This document shows, piece after piece, positions 4,959 through 11,079 of a stretch of DNA of 11,079 nt (the first letter of the stretch is position 1; each line of letters opens with the position of its first letter). Under the pieces are notes generated by a model that was not told where the DNA came from, did not search any database, and worked only from the letters and a program-made list of their open reading frames with translations. The position numbers were made by a program, and so were the translations under genes. This DNA comes from Microcaldota archaeon (lineage in GTDB: Archaea > Iainarchaeota > Iainarchaeia > Iainarchaeales > JAGVWC01), in contig JAHJAQ010000113.1 in the NCBI GenBank assembly GCA_018813975.1, forward strand, positions 1 to 11,079, in the 5' to 3' direction.

Positions 4959-7229
4959 ATGTCCTCTAAAAACTATTTGAGAGAAAAAGCCATTGAACCG
5001 CGCATTTACCAAGAAATATTGGCTAACCAAGTACTCGAAAAAGGCAATTCGTTGGTGGTGGCTCCCACTGCACTCGGCAAAACCATTGTGGCAGGACTAA
5101 TAATCAACCAATTGTTAGTACAGTTTCCCAGTAAAAAGATATTAGTACTAGCCCCTACCAAACCATTAGCAGCCCAACACCAAAAAACATTTCAACGCAT
5201 TTTTGATATTCCAAAAGACCAAATCGAATTATTAACGGGCAGTTCGCTTCCCAAAAAAAGAGCATTGGCCTGGCAAAACGCGTGCATTATTAGTGCTACT
5301 CCACAAGCCATTGAAAACGATGTAATTGCCGGAAGGTTTTCGCTCCAAGACTTTTCCATGATTGTTTTTGATGAAGCACACAGAGCAATTGGAGACTATG
5401 CCTATGTTTTTTTAGCAAATAGGTATCGCAAACAAGCTTCCAAACCACTCATTTTAGGGTTAACCGCCAGCCCGGGCAGTAACTCTGAAAAAATACAAGA
5501 TGTTTGTAAAAATTTGTTTATTAAAAACATTGAAATCAAAACCCTGCAAGACCAAGACGTTAAACCATACACTAATGAAATTAATGTTGAATGGCAAACC
5601 GTTTCCCTGGACCAAAACTTTTTAGACATTAAAGGATTGTTGCATGAATTTCAAAAAGAACAAGTATTGTTCTTGAAAAAAATCGGATTGGCCAAAAACA
5701 TTTCCATGCACCAAATGCGCAGAATAGACTTGTTACAATTACAATCCCAGATCCGCAAAAACATTGTTCAACGTGCAGAACAAACACCCGCGCTCTGGGC
5801 CGCGGTTTCTCGCATTGCTGCCTTGCTCAAGATTAGTCATGCGGAAACCTTATTGGAAACACAAGGAATTCCCCCCTTACAAGAATATTTTGAACGATTA
5901 CAAGCCCAACAAAACCAGCAAGGAAGCTCCAAAGCAGTGAAAACCATTCTAGCAGATCCACGCGTGATAAAAGCCATGCAATTAACCCAACAATTGTTTG
6001 AAAAAAAACAAACCCACCCAAAACAAGAAAAATTAATCGAATTGCTGCAAAAACAATTCTCTGAAAATCCCAAGAGCAAGGTAATTGTGTTCAATCATTA
6101 TCGCGATTCTGTAAAAAACCTGGTACAAGAATTGGAAAAAATTTCCGGAATCCACCCCTTACGGTTTGTAGGCCAAGCAACAAAACAAAACGATAAGGGA
6201 TTAACGCAAAAAGAACAAATCAAACGAATCGAACAGTTTCGAGACGGAGATTATAATGTATTAATTTCGTCCAGTGTCGCAGAAGAAGGATTGGACATCC
6301 CAAGCGTTGATTTAGTGATTTTTTATGAACCAGTCCCCAGTGAAATTCGAACCATTCAGCGAAGAGGAAGAACAGGCAGATGGACCAAAGGAAAATGCAT
6401 TATATTAATGGCCCGGCACACAAGAGACGAAGCCTTTTATTGGAGCAGTAAAGCCAAAGAAAAAAACATGCACGCCGTATTACAAAAAATGCAAAAAAAC
6501 CCGGAAAATAGTTTGCCTGACAAAAAAGACTTGAAAGAAAAACAAACCACACTAGGAAAATACAGTGATTCCAATATAGAACAAGTAGAAATTTTTGTGG
6601 ATTCGCGCGAACAAGCCAGTTCCGTTGCAAAAGAATTATTAGAATTAGGGGCTTTTATTCGCACCAAACAGCTGGAAGTAGGAGATTATGTGTTGGGATC
6701 GGAAATCGCAGTAGAAAGAAAAACAGTAGAAGATTTTCTTTCGAGCATGGTGGATGGAAGACTATTCAATCAATTAAAATCCATGACCGAAACCTATCAA
6801 TCTCCCCTTGTAATCCTAGAAGGCAATCCAACAGAATTGTTTTCCTTGCGCAATATTCACAAAAACGCTATTCTAGGCGCCTTATCCGCTATTGCCATTA
6901 ATTATCGCGTTCCCATTTTGTTTTCTCAACATCCCAAAGAAACCGCAGAATTCTTATACATCATTGCCAAGCGCGAACAATTGGGCAAAGAAAAAGATTT
7001 GCGCATTCGAACGGGCAGAAAAGGATTAACCCTTTCCGAATCCCAACAATTCATAATAGAATCCTTGCCACTGGTAGGGCCCACCATGGCCAAATCGCTT
7101 TTAAAACACTTTAAAACCGTAAAATCTATTGTAAATGCCAATGAAAACGAACTACAACAAGTAGACAACATGGGCGAAAAAAAAGCCAAAAAAATAACCA
7201 AACTCGTGAATTCGAACTATAAGGAATAA
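4959..7229 (+). CDS. hef: Hef: fork-structure helicase and XPF-family nuclease
   Basis: Archaeal Hef unwinds and cuts stalled-fork and flap DNA. This 756-residue protein has all its parts. The superfamily 2 helicase contains Walker A PTALGKT (36-42), DEAH box (138-141), LTASPG motif III (168-173) and QRRGRTGR motif VI (467-474), with a helical insertion between the two RecA folds (about 215-350) as in FANCM/Hef. The XPF nuclease domain shows VDSRE (547-551), GDY (575-577) and the ERKTVEDF metal site (586-593), all intact. A tandem helix-hairpin-helix domain fills about 693-752. The linker between helicase and nuclease contains QTTLGKY (529-535), which weakly resembles a PCNA-binding motif. 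Length and domain order match full-length euryarchaeal Hef. The gene has its own promoter and stands alone, divergent from the histone. Confidence 0.96.
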   Translation: MSSKNYLREKAIEPRIYQEILANQVLEKGNSLVVAPTALGKTIVAGLIINQLLVQFPSKKILVLAPTKPLAAQHQKTFQRIFDIPKDQIELLTGSSLPKKRALAWQNACIISATPQAIENDVIAGRFSLQDFSMIVFDEAHRAIGDYAYVFLANRYRKQASKPLILGLTASPGSNSEKIQDVCKNLFIKNIEIKTLQDQDVKPYTNEINVEWQTVSLDQNFLDIKGLLHEFQKEQVLFLKKIGLAKNISMHQMRRIDLLQLQSQIRKNIVQRAEQTPALWAAVSRIAALLKISHAETLLETQGIPPLQEYFERLQAQQNQQGSSKAVKTILADPRVIKAMQLTQQLFEKKQTHPKQEKLIELLQKQFSENPKSKVIVFNHYRDSVKNLVQELEKISGIHPLRFVGQATKQNDKGLTQKEQIKRIEQFRDGDYNVLISSSVAEEGLDIPSVDLVIFYEPVPSEIRTIQRRGRTGRWTKGKCIILMARHTRDEAFYWSSKAKEKNMHAVLQKMQKNPENSLPDKKDLKEKQTTLGKYSDSNIEQVEIFVDSREQASSVAKELLELGAFIRTKQLEVGDYVLGSEIAVERKTVEDFLSSMVDGRLFNQLKSMTETYQSPLVILEGNPTELFSLRNIHKNAILGALSAIAINYRVPILFSQHPKETAEFLYIIAKREQLGKEKDLRIRTGRKGLTLSESQQFIIESLPLVGPTMAKSLLKHFKTVKSIVNANENELQQVDNMGEKKAKKITKLVNSNYKE

Positions 7230-7289
7230 CCTCAACCCCTAAAAATAGATTGGGAAAACAAAGAAAAAGAACAAAACGAATGATACTGC

Positions 7290-8024
7290 ATGAGAGCTGG
7301 AAAATTTTGGCAAAGAATTATCTCACATTTCAACAAAAGCCCCGCGCCCGTTCCTATAGCAGTCCCAAAAAATAGGCATGTGCTTCCACGACTAAAAAAT
7401 GGTGTTGTTAAGGTTCCAGATTTGCCCCCCGAACTGATTGAACGACTACGCAAGGTTGTGGCCAAACAAGAGCAGAAAGCCAGCATACCAGATCTCTATC
7501 GTGCCCTTGGAAGAATGCAAAATATCGATCACCGACAAGGCCAAAACAACATTATGAGCTCCCCTCAAGACACACGCAAATGGAGCGGCCGAGTACGACA
7601 GATGAAAATAAGAAGAACTTTTCCAAACGTTGAGTTGGTTATCAAAAGATCGCATGATGACAACGCCCGGAATACCATTGACAAGATAATGAATACCTTC
7701 AAAAGGCACCAGCAAAACTACCCAAACGCAGAATATGTTTTAGTACCGCCAAAAGCCTATGATTTGGGACAAGAACTGATTGCCATGCCCAAAACAAATG
7801 TACCCAGCGTAAGAGAAATTATTGGAGAACTAACAGAACAGACTCCTCGCGGACAAAAGTTTTTTAAGGTTCTCCAAGAAAACTTCGGGGTAACCAAAAA
7901 AAAATTAGAAAAAGATGCTCAAGCATTATTCCTTAGGATAATATATACCTGGGGAAATTTTACTCTACTCGGAGTACAAAACGGAAAATTCGTTTTCATG
8001 CTCCTTGCAGAGCCATACGGTTAA
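7290..8024 (+). CDS. Unrecognised protein, paralog A of tandem family
   Basis: I cannot name this 244-residue protein. It has a basic N-terminal extension (1-44), a helical LPPELIERLRKVV segment (45-57), DLYRALGRMQNIDHRQ (68-83), WSGRVRQMKI (98-107), FPNVELVIKR (111-120), NARNTI (125-130), LGQELIAMPKTN (159-170) and a final GNFTLLGVQNGKFVFMLL (222-239). The gene at 8401 is a clear paralog over these blocks. The order, a strand with Lys119, a helix, hinge-like strands, an Asn before paired strands, weakly resembles a small RIO- or APH-like kinase fold, but the catalytic Asp and DFG Asp are not evident, so I assign no activity. No membrane or secretion signal. The ATG at 7290, preceded by GC, is 60 bases after hef; no convincing promoter is seen. 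Confidence 0.7.
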   Translation: MRAGKFWQRIISHFNKSPAPVPIAVPKNRHVLPRLKNGVVKVPDLPPELIERLRKVVAKQEQKASIPDLYRALGRMQNIDHRQGQNNIMSSPQDTRKWSGRVRQMKIRRTFPNVELVIKRSHDDNARNTIDKIMNTFKRHQQNYPNAEYVLVPPKAYDLGQELIAMPKTNVPSVREIIGELTEQTPRGQKFFKVLQENFGVTKKKLEKDAQALFLRIIYTWGNFTLLGVQNGKFVFMLLAEPYG

Positions 8025-8029
8025 TATCA
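8022..8029 (+). promoter_or_regulatory. Putative TATA box of small gene at 8051
   Basis: TAATATCA, which includes the stop codon of the upstream paralog, is centred about 26 bases before the ATG at 8051. It suggests an independent, leaderless transcript although the gap between genes is only 26 bases. Confidence 0.35.
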
Positions 8030-8050
8030 AATACCAAGAAAACGATTAGC

Positions 8051-8371
8051 ATGTGGAAAGGCATTGTGATTGAAGAAAGCCTCTTGGACCAAACCGCGTT
8101 ATGGGAAACCCAATTATTGAAAATAAATGTATTGGATAATGGATGGCATGCCCATATGGTTTTGTGCGAAAAAGAAACCATTAAAAAAATCCAAACCAAA
8201 CTAAAGCCCAAATTCTATGCGCATTACTGGAAAGACAATTCCGTTATAATTACTTTTTCCAAAAAAACCTTTGAATTCGAAACAAGCGATTCCAAAAAAC
8301 GCGAACAAGCCATTGCATTTGGTGAACAACAAGGCATTCCAATAGAACAACTAGACTTTCCAACCGATTAA
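8051..8371 (+). CDS. Conserved-looking small hypothetical protein, 106 aa
   Basis: This 106-residue acidic-to-neutral protein begins MWKGIVIEESL and has an alternating strand pattern: GWHAHMVL (31-38), KFYAHYWKDNSVIITFS (54-70), then a KKTFEFET strand (71-78) and a C-terminal helix with GIPIEQLDF (95-103). The layout, an opening G-I-V-I-EESL strand and a closing GIP-xx-QLDF, matches my memory of a widespread family of uncharacterised archaeal and bacterial proteins, but I cannot name it. Paired His residues (33, 35 and 58) could form a metal or catalytic site; this is a guess. It is soluble, has no signal peptide, and stands between two paralogous genes with which it shares no visible similarity. 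Confidence 0.72.
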   Translation: MWKGIVIEESLLDQTALWETQLLKINVLDNGWHAHMVLCEKETIKKIQTKLKPKFYAHYWKDNSVIITFSKKTFEFETSDSKKREQAIAFGEQQGIPIEQLDFPTD

Positions 8372-8380
8372 TTTTTTAAT
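8372..8380 (+). promoter_or_regulatory. Putative TATA box of paralog B
   Basis: TTTTTTAAT directly after the stop of the preceding gene is centred about 25 bases before the ATG at 8401. A weak GAAGG (8389-8393) is also present, so either a leaderless or a ribosome-binding-site start is possible. Confidence 0.35.
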
Positions 8381-8400
8381 TTCAAAAAGAAGGTAATAGC

Positions 8401-9089
8401 ATGCCTGTAAAAAAATTACCGCCAGAACTGGTTACACGATTAAGAAAATTTGTTAAAAGACAACAAGGAAAACCAAAACCATCAACTCTAAGATGGACTT
8501 CACGAGTAAGAAGATGGGCTAAAAGAACAGTAGAAAACCCTGAAGAAGAAGATATCTATCGGTTATTTGGAAGACTAAAAAACATTGACCATCGACAAGA
8601 ACGTGCACGGGAAGAACTAAAAAGAATTCCTTCCAACGATAGCTTCAGTTGGGGCAAACGTGTCCGACAAATGAATGTTTCACGAAACTATCCAGACATA
8701 GAACTCGTACTCAAAAGAACACACGGATTCAACTCAAGAAATACCATTACCCACATAAAAAAAAGGTTGAAAGGCACAACTCGAAATATGGCTCAACTGA
8801 ACATACTTACCAACTGCTTCAACCAAACGCCCATGCAATAGGAAGGGATCTCATTGCCATGGCCAAAACAGATGCACCGAACGTAGAGGAAATAGTAGGA
8901 CACAATATAACAGAGCGAGGAACCCGATTCTTTAGAAAAATAAAAAGAATACAACCGATTACTGAACATCAGCTTAGAGCTGCAGCGAACAAAGTTTATA
9001 ACCGAACAGGAATAGAGTATCGCAACCTGCTTTTTATAGGAGTCAAAAAAGGAAAATTCATTTTTATGCCCCTACTAGACTTAGAATAA
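8401..9089 (+). pseudogene. Paralog B of tandem family, interrupted by -1 frameshift
   Basis: The paralog of the 7290 gene is split between two frames. Frame one runs from ATG 8401 to a stop at 8841 and aligns through LPPELVTRLRKFV, DIYRLFGRLKNIDHRQ, WGKRVRQMNVSRNYP and IELVLKRTHGFNSRNTI. The second frame, ending at 9089, continues the alignment with AIGRDLIAMAKTDAPNVEEIVG and RNLLFIGVKKGKFIFMPLL. The switch fits an A8 run at 8757-8764; a -1 slip there joins ITHIKKK to VERHNSKYG and gives a continuous protein of about 229 residues close in length to paralog A. It may be a true frameshift mutation, programmed slippage, or an assembly error in the homopolymer. Relative to A it has about 25 extra residues near 22-50, containing a second W-x-x-RVR motif. 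Both halves look well conserved, which argues against an old pseudogene. Confidence 0.75.
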
Positions 9090-9656
9090 CTAGCCTTCCA
9101 AACCCAATAACGCCATTTTTTCCAATACCAGTGCTTCAATCGCATCTTTTTCTTTCCAACCATTAAAAGAAGAGATTTGGTTTTGAGAAATGCCATAAGA
9201 CTCCAGAATTAGTTTTTTGTTTTTGGAAAAATTTTTGGAAAACAAATTTGTTTTTGGAGCAAAGCCCAAAGACTGTCCTAGATTTTGCGCTTTCTCTTTT
9301 AAGGCTTTTTTGTTCTTTCCCCACCCCACTAAAACCACTTCTTGGTTTGCTTTTTCTTTTAAAGAAAAAAGCTTTAACGCTTCTTTGATTTGTCTTTTGC
9401 CACTCAAGCGCAATAGTATTTCAAATTCCGGCTTTTTGGAAATATTCGAATTGCTTTCAAACGCTTGAATTGAATGCAATAATCCCACCCAAACCTGACG
9501 TTCTGAAACCAGGGGGACAAGGAAAACCAATTGGAAAACCATTGTTGGGGTTTTATTGGCCAAGGATAAATTTTTAAGGACCCTGTCCAAGGAATTAATA
9601 GATAGAAGTCCTGTTTGGGGCAATCCAAACGAGTGCTCGATTTTTTCAATTTTCAT
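9090..9656 (-). CDS. cgi121: KEOPS complex subunit Cgi121 (TPRKB-like)
   Basis: Cgi121 binds Bud32 and tRNA in the KEOPS complex, which makes the t6A modification at tRNA position 37. This 188-residue protein has the family's core: a central strand EFEILLRLSGKRQIKEALKL (77-96, with the RLSGKRQI motif), the following VVLVGWG strand (107-113), a YGI segment (154-156) and the C-terminal signature DAIEALVLEKMALL (171-184). The N-terminal third is divergent, as usual. The stop codon touches that of paralog B with no gap. The ATG at 9656 has a TATA-like sequence about 27 bases upstream on the minus strand. Other KEOPS genes (Kae1, Bud32, Pcc1) are not in the window. Family assignment rests on these motifs only. 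Confidence 0.82.
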   Translation of the reverse strand: MKIEKIEHSFGLPQTGLLSINSLDRVLKNLSLANKTPTMVFQLVFLVPLVSERQVWVGLLHSIQAFESNSNISKKPEFEILLRLSGKRQIKEALKLFSLKEKANQEVVLVGWGKNKKALKEKAQNLGQSLGFAPKTNLFSKNFSKNKKLILESYGISQNQISSFNGWKEKDAIEALVLEKMALLGLEG

Positions 9657-9665
9657 ATTGAAAAA
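9642..9665. repeat. 9-bp inverted repeat over the Cgi121 start codon
   Basis: TTTTTCAAT (9642-9650) and ATTGAAAAA (9657-9665) are perfect inverted repeats; the 6-base loop TTTCAT holds the start codon and second codon of Cgi121 on the minus strand. If transcription starts at the ATG only one arm is transcribed, so the element would act as DNA, for example as an operator. Confidence 0.45.
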
Positions 9666-9677
9666 CTAGTGAAAATA

Positions 9678-9688
9678 CTCTTTAAAAT
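9678..9688. promoter_or_regulatory. Shared TATA-like box between Cgi121 and S8e
   Basis: ACTCTTTAAAATC is near-symmetric. Its centre near 9684 is about 27 bases from the Cgi121 start and 24 bases from the S8e start, so one element could direct divergent leaderless transcripts. S8e also has GAGGG (9696-9700) ahead of its ATG, which would imply a longer leader from an upstream promoter instead. Confidence 0.4.
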
Positions 9689-9707
9689 CGGAAGTGAGGG
9701 AAAAAGC

Positions 9708-10289
9708 ATGGTTGAATGGCATACCAAGTCCACGAGAAAACCAAGCGGAGGACTACTAAAAAGCGTGAATGCGCACGACAAAAAGCTATCTGAACGTGGT
9801 GGGATTATTGCCTTGACACGCGTTGCCGAACCAGACCAAGAATCCAAGCGAAAACCAGTGCGTAGCCGAGGAAAACACCATAAAATCAAGGCATTGCGCA
9901 TTCATCATGCTACTGTAACGGATTCTACCACTCAAAAAACCCAAAAATGGGAGATCAAAAGCGTAAAACAAAACCAAGCCAACAAATTATATGTTAGACG
10001 GAATATTATTACGCGAAATGCGATTATAGAGGTTCAAAAGGACAGTCAAGTCCAATTGGCACGAGTGACTTCTCGACCAGGCCAAAGTGGAAGCGTAGAA
10101 GCCATTCTATTAACCCAAGCAGAATCCCACGCATTAGAAGCAGAAGCACAAGCCAAAAAAGCCAGTAAAAAAACCCGAAAAGAAACCAAGAAAAAGCCCA
10201 AACCCACTCCAGTAGAAGAAGAAAACGTCAGTGAAAAAACTGAAAAAGAAGCAAAAACCTCCGAAATTGTGCTTGAAAAAAAATCCTAA
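9708..10289 (+). CDS. rps8e: 30S ribosomal protein S8e with charged C-terminal tail
   Basis: S8e is an archaeal/eukaryotic small-subunit ribosomal protein. The core is clear: RKPSGG (10-15), the RKPVRSRGKHHKIKALR stretch (48-64), a KSVKQNQANKLYVRRNIITRN block (84-104, shown in part) and the C-terminal VTSRPGQSG signature (120-128). Archaeal S8e usually ends near 125-135 residues. This one has about 193, with an extra 56 or so after residue 137, first Ala/Lys-rich then Lys/Glu/Pro-rich, low in complexity and probably disordered. I chose the ATG at 9708, after GAGGG, because upstream in-frame codons encode no family sequence. The gene is divergent from Cgi121 and is followed by a 229-base gap. 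Confidence 0.94.
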   Translation: MVEWHTKSTRKPSGGLLKSVNAHDKKLSERGGIIALTRVAEPDQESKRKPVRSRGKHHKIKALRIHHATVTDSTTQKTQKWEIKSVKQNQANKLYVRRNIITRNAIIEVQKDSQVQLARVTSRPGQSGSVEAILLTQAESHALEAEAQAKKASKKTRKETKKKPKPTPVEEENVSEKTEKEAKTSEIVLEKKS

Positions 10290-10315
10290 TCCATTCCAAA
10301 CCCTAAATTACTATT

Positions 10316-10441
10316 TTGGCCCAAGCCCTTCAAAAACAAGAAACTAGAGGGATTTTGGAAGCAAAAAACCCACTATATTATGTATACCGAGAGGGCAAAG
10401 ATTTAAATACGATGGTAGCAGGTATTTATATAGATAACTGA
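10316..10441 (+). other. Possible small reading frame upstream of tfb (41 aa)
   Basis: From TTG 10316 to the TGA at 10439-10441 runs an open frame of 41 codons. Its product contains NPLYYVYREGKDLN and VAGIYIDN, which look more like folded protein than noise. There is no ribosome-binding site, no promoter at the right distance, and its end overlaps the putative tfb TATA box. A faint likeness to the end of a Gar1 domain (gar1 often neighbours tfb in archaea) may be chance. It may be a gene remnant. The rest of the 229-base gap holds only the tfb promoter and leader. Confidence 0.2.
10423..10433 (+). promoter_or_regulatory. Putative TATA box of tfb
   Basis: TATTTATATAG is the best TATA match in the window. 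It predicts a start near 10453, leaving a leader of about 65 bases before the ATG at 10519, much longer than for other genes here. An alternative, ATTTAAATA at 10401-10409, would lengthen it further. Confidence 0.5.
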
Positions 10442-10458
10442 TTTCGAATTCTCAATTT

Positions 10459-10484
10459 TGCTCTATTAAAGTGGGGAAAGAGCA
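10459..10484 (+). repeat. 6-bp stem-loop in the tfb leader
   Basis: TGCTCT (10459-10464) and AGAGCA (10479-10484) can pair around a 14-base loop that contains GTGGGG. The hairpin would sit at the 5' end of the predicted tfb leader. A 6-bp stem may be chance. Confidence 0.3.
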
Positions 10485-10501
10485 GTTTGTAAAAAAAAAA
10501 T

Positions 10502-10508
10502 AGGTGGT
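10502..10508 (+). promoter_or_regulatory. Shine-Dalgarno-like site of tfb
   Basis: AGGTGGT is complementary to the archaeal 16S 3' end at most positions and lies 10 bases before the ATG at 10519. It fits a leadered mRNA. Confidence 0.5.
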
Positions 10509-10518
10509 GTTAAGCAAA

Positions 10519-11079
10519 ATGAGTACAGTAAAGTGTCCAGAATGTGCACAATCCAAGATTTCGCGAGATGCGGAACGCGGAGAACTCGTGTGCCAAAATT
10601 GTGGCCTTGTCTTAAGCGAAGATGTGGTAGATTTAGGCAAAGAATGGCGTAGTTTTAGCTCGGACCAATTTGACGAAGTCGCGCGAACAGGCAGCCCAAT
10701 GAAATTTGTCAAACTAAACAAGGGTTTAGTAACCATGATTGACCGTAGGGGAACTGATTTGCGCGGTAACAAGTTAAGCACTAAAGGTCGGGCTCAAATG
10801 TATCGCTTGATTAAGTGGCATAAGAGAGCCTCGATTAGTTCTAGCATGCAACGCAATTTGAGTATTGCTTTAACAGAATTGCGTAGAGTGGCTTCTTACT
10901 TAAACATTCCAGAATCATTGGTAGAAGCAGCTGCCTTGTTATACCGTAAAACAGTGAAAAAAGGTTTGATTAGAGGAAGACTCATTGAAGCGGTTGTAGC
11001 AGCAGTATTATACACGATTTGCCGCACGTACAATGTGCCTCGAACCTTGAATGAAATGGCAGAAGCAAGCGGTTTAACC
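10519..11079 (+). CDS. tfb: Transcription initiation factor TFB, N-terminal 187 residues, cut by window edge
   Basis: TFB recruits RNA polymerase to TBP-bound promoters. The visible part begins with a zinc ribbon: Cys6 and Cys9 (CPEC), Cys25 and Cys28 (CQNCG). Next is the B-reader/linker region with GKEWRSFSSDQ (40-50) and RTGSPMKF (56-63), which in archaeal TFB enters the polymerase active centre. The first cyclin fold follows from about residue 105, with ALTELRRVASYLNIP (117-131), AAALLYRKTVKKGLIRGR (137-154) and VVAAVLYTICR (159-169). The frame is still open at the last base; the second cyclin fold lies outside. All zinc ligands are present, so it is likely functional. The SD-like site at 10502 and long leader set it apart from the apparently leaderless genes nearby. 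Confidence 0.96.
   Translation, partial: MSTVKCPECAQSKISRDAERGELVCQNCGLVLSEDVVDLGKEWRSFSSDQFDEVARTGSPMKFVKLNKGLVTMIDRRGTDLRGNKLSTKGRAQMYRLIKWHKRASISSSMQRNLSIALTELRRVASYLNIPESLVEAAALLYRKTVKKGLIRGRLIEAVVAAVLYTICRTYNVPRTLNEMAEASGLT

Noticed and set aside
5402..7201. Several minus-strand frames inside hef
   Set aside because: They are shadows of a well-supported gene; no conserved motif or start signal.
8765..8824. Stimulatory structure for programmed -1 frameshifting in paralog B
   Set aside because: A 7-bp pair can form, but it begins one base after the slippery heptamer and closes a loop of 46 bases, so it is a poor stimulator. Kept only as a caveat in the frameshift finding.
9217..9468. Plus-strand frame opposite Cgi121
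   Set aside because: It lacks recognisable motifs, while the minus-strand protein carries the Cgi121 signature.
1..11079. tRNA, rRNA, CRISPR, C/D box RNA or mobile element
   Set aside because: I scanned the gaps for cloverleaf arms, direct repeats with spacers, paired C/D boxes and transposase motifs and found none convincing.

Overview
The window is archaeal chromosome. It carries TFB, an archaeal histone, ribosomal protein S8e, a Cgi121-type KEOPS subunit, a Hef helicase-nuclease, a KaiC-domain ATPase and a form III RuBisCO. Several genes have a TATA-like box 24-28 bases before the start codon and no ribosome-binding site, which is the pattern of leaderless archaeal mRNAs. Short intergenic gaps, an AGT reduced to one domain, small hypothetical proteins and form III RuBisCO suggest a small-genome lineage such as DPANN. 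That placement is inference; it would need marker-gene trees. I see no rRNA, tRNA, CRISPR array, insertion sequence or phage gene.

Layout. 5-310 (-): minimal O6-alkylguanine-DNA alkyltransferase. 353-898 (+): unrecognised basic protein. 943-2244 and 2279-2872 (+): form III RuBisCO followed 34 bases later by a CMP kinase-like NMP kinase. 2903-3133 (-): small protein with one membrane segment. 3264-3974 and 4079-4591 (+): single-domain KaiC-like ATPase, a gap with three hairpin-like palindromes, and a four-helix membrane protein. 4606-4812 (-): histone, whose upstream region holds a 13-bp inverted repeat around the likely TATA box. 4959-7229 (+): Hef. 7290-8024, 8051-8371 and 8401-9089 (+): two divergent paralogs of an unrecognised family flanking a small conserved-looking protein; the second paralog is interrupted by a -1 frameshift at an A8 run. 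9090-9656 (-): Cgi121. 9708-10289 (+): S8e with a charged C-terminal tail. 10519-11079 (+): start of TFB, cut by the window edge, behind a 229-base gap.

Most genes serve information processing: DNA repair (alkyltransferase, Hef), chromatin (histone), transcription (TFB), translation and tRNA modification (S8e, Cgi121). The RuBisCO and kinase pair fits nucleotide salvage: in archaea form III RuBisCO acts on ribulose-1,5-bisphosphate made from nucleoside monophosphates, and the adjacent kinase would act on the same NMP pool. AMP phosphorylase and ribose-1,5-bisphosphate isomerase are not in the window. The least explained part is the 7290-9089 paralog region, whose C-terminal halves weakly suggest a degenerate kinase-like fold.
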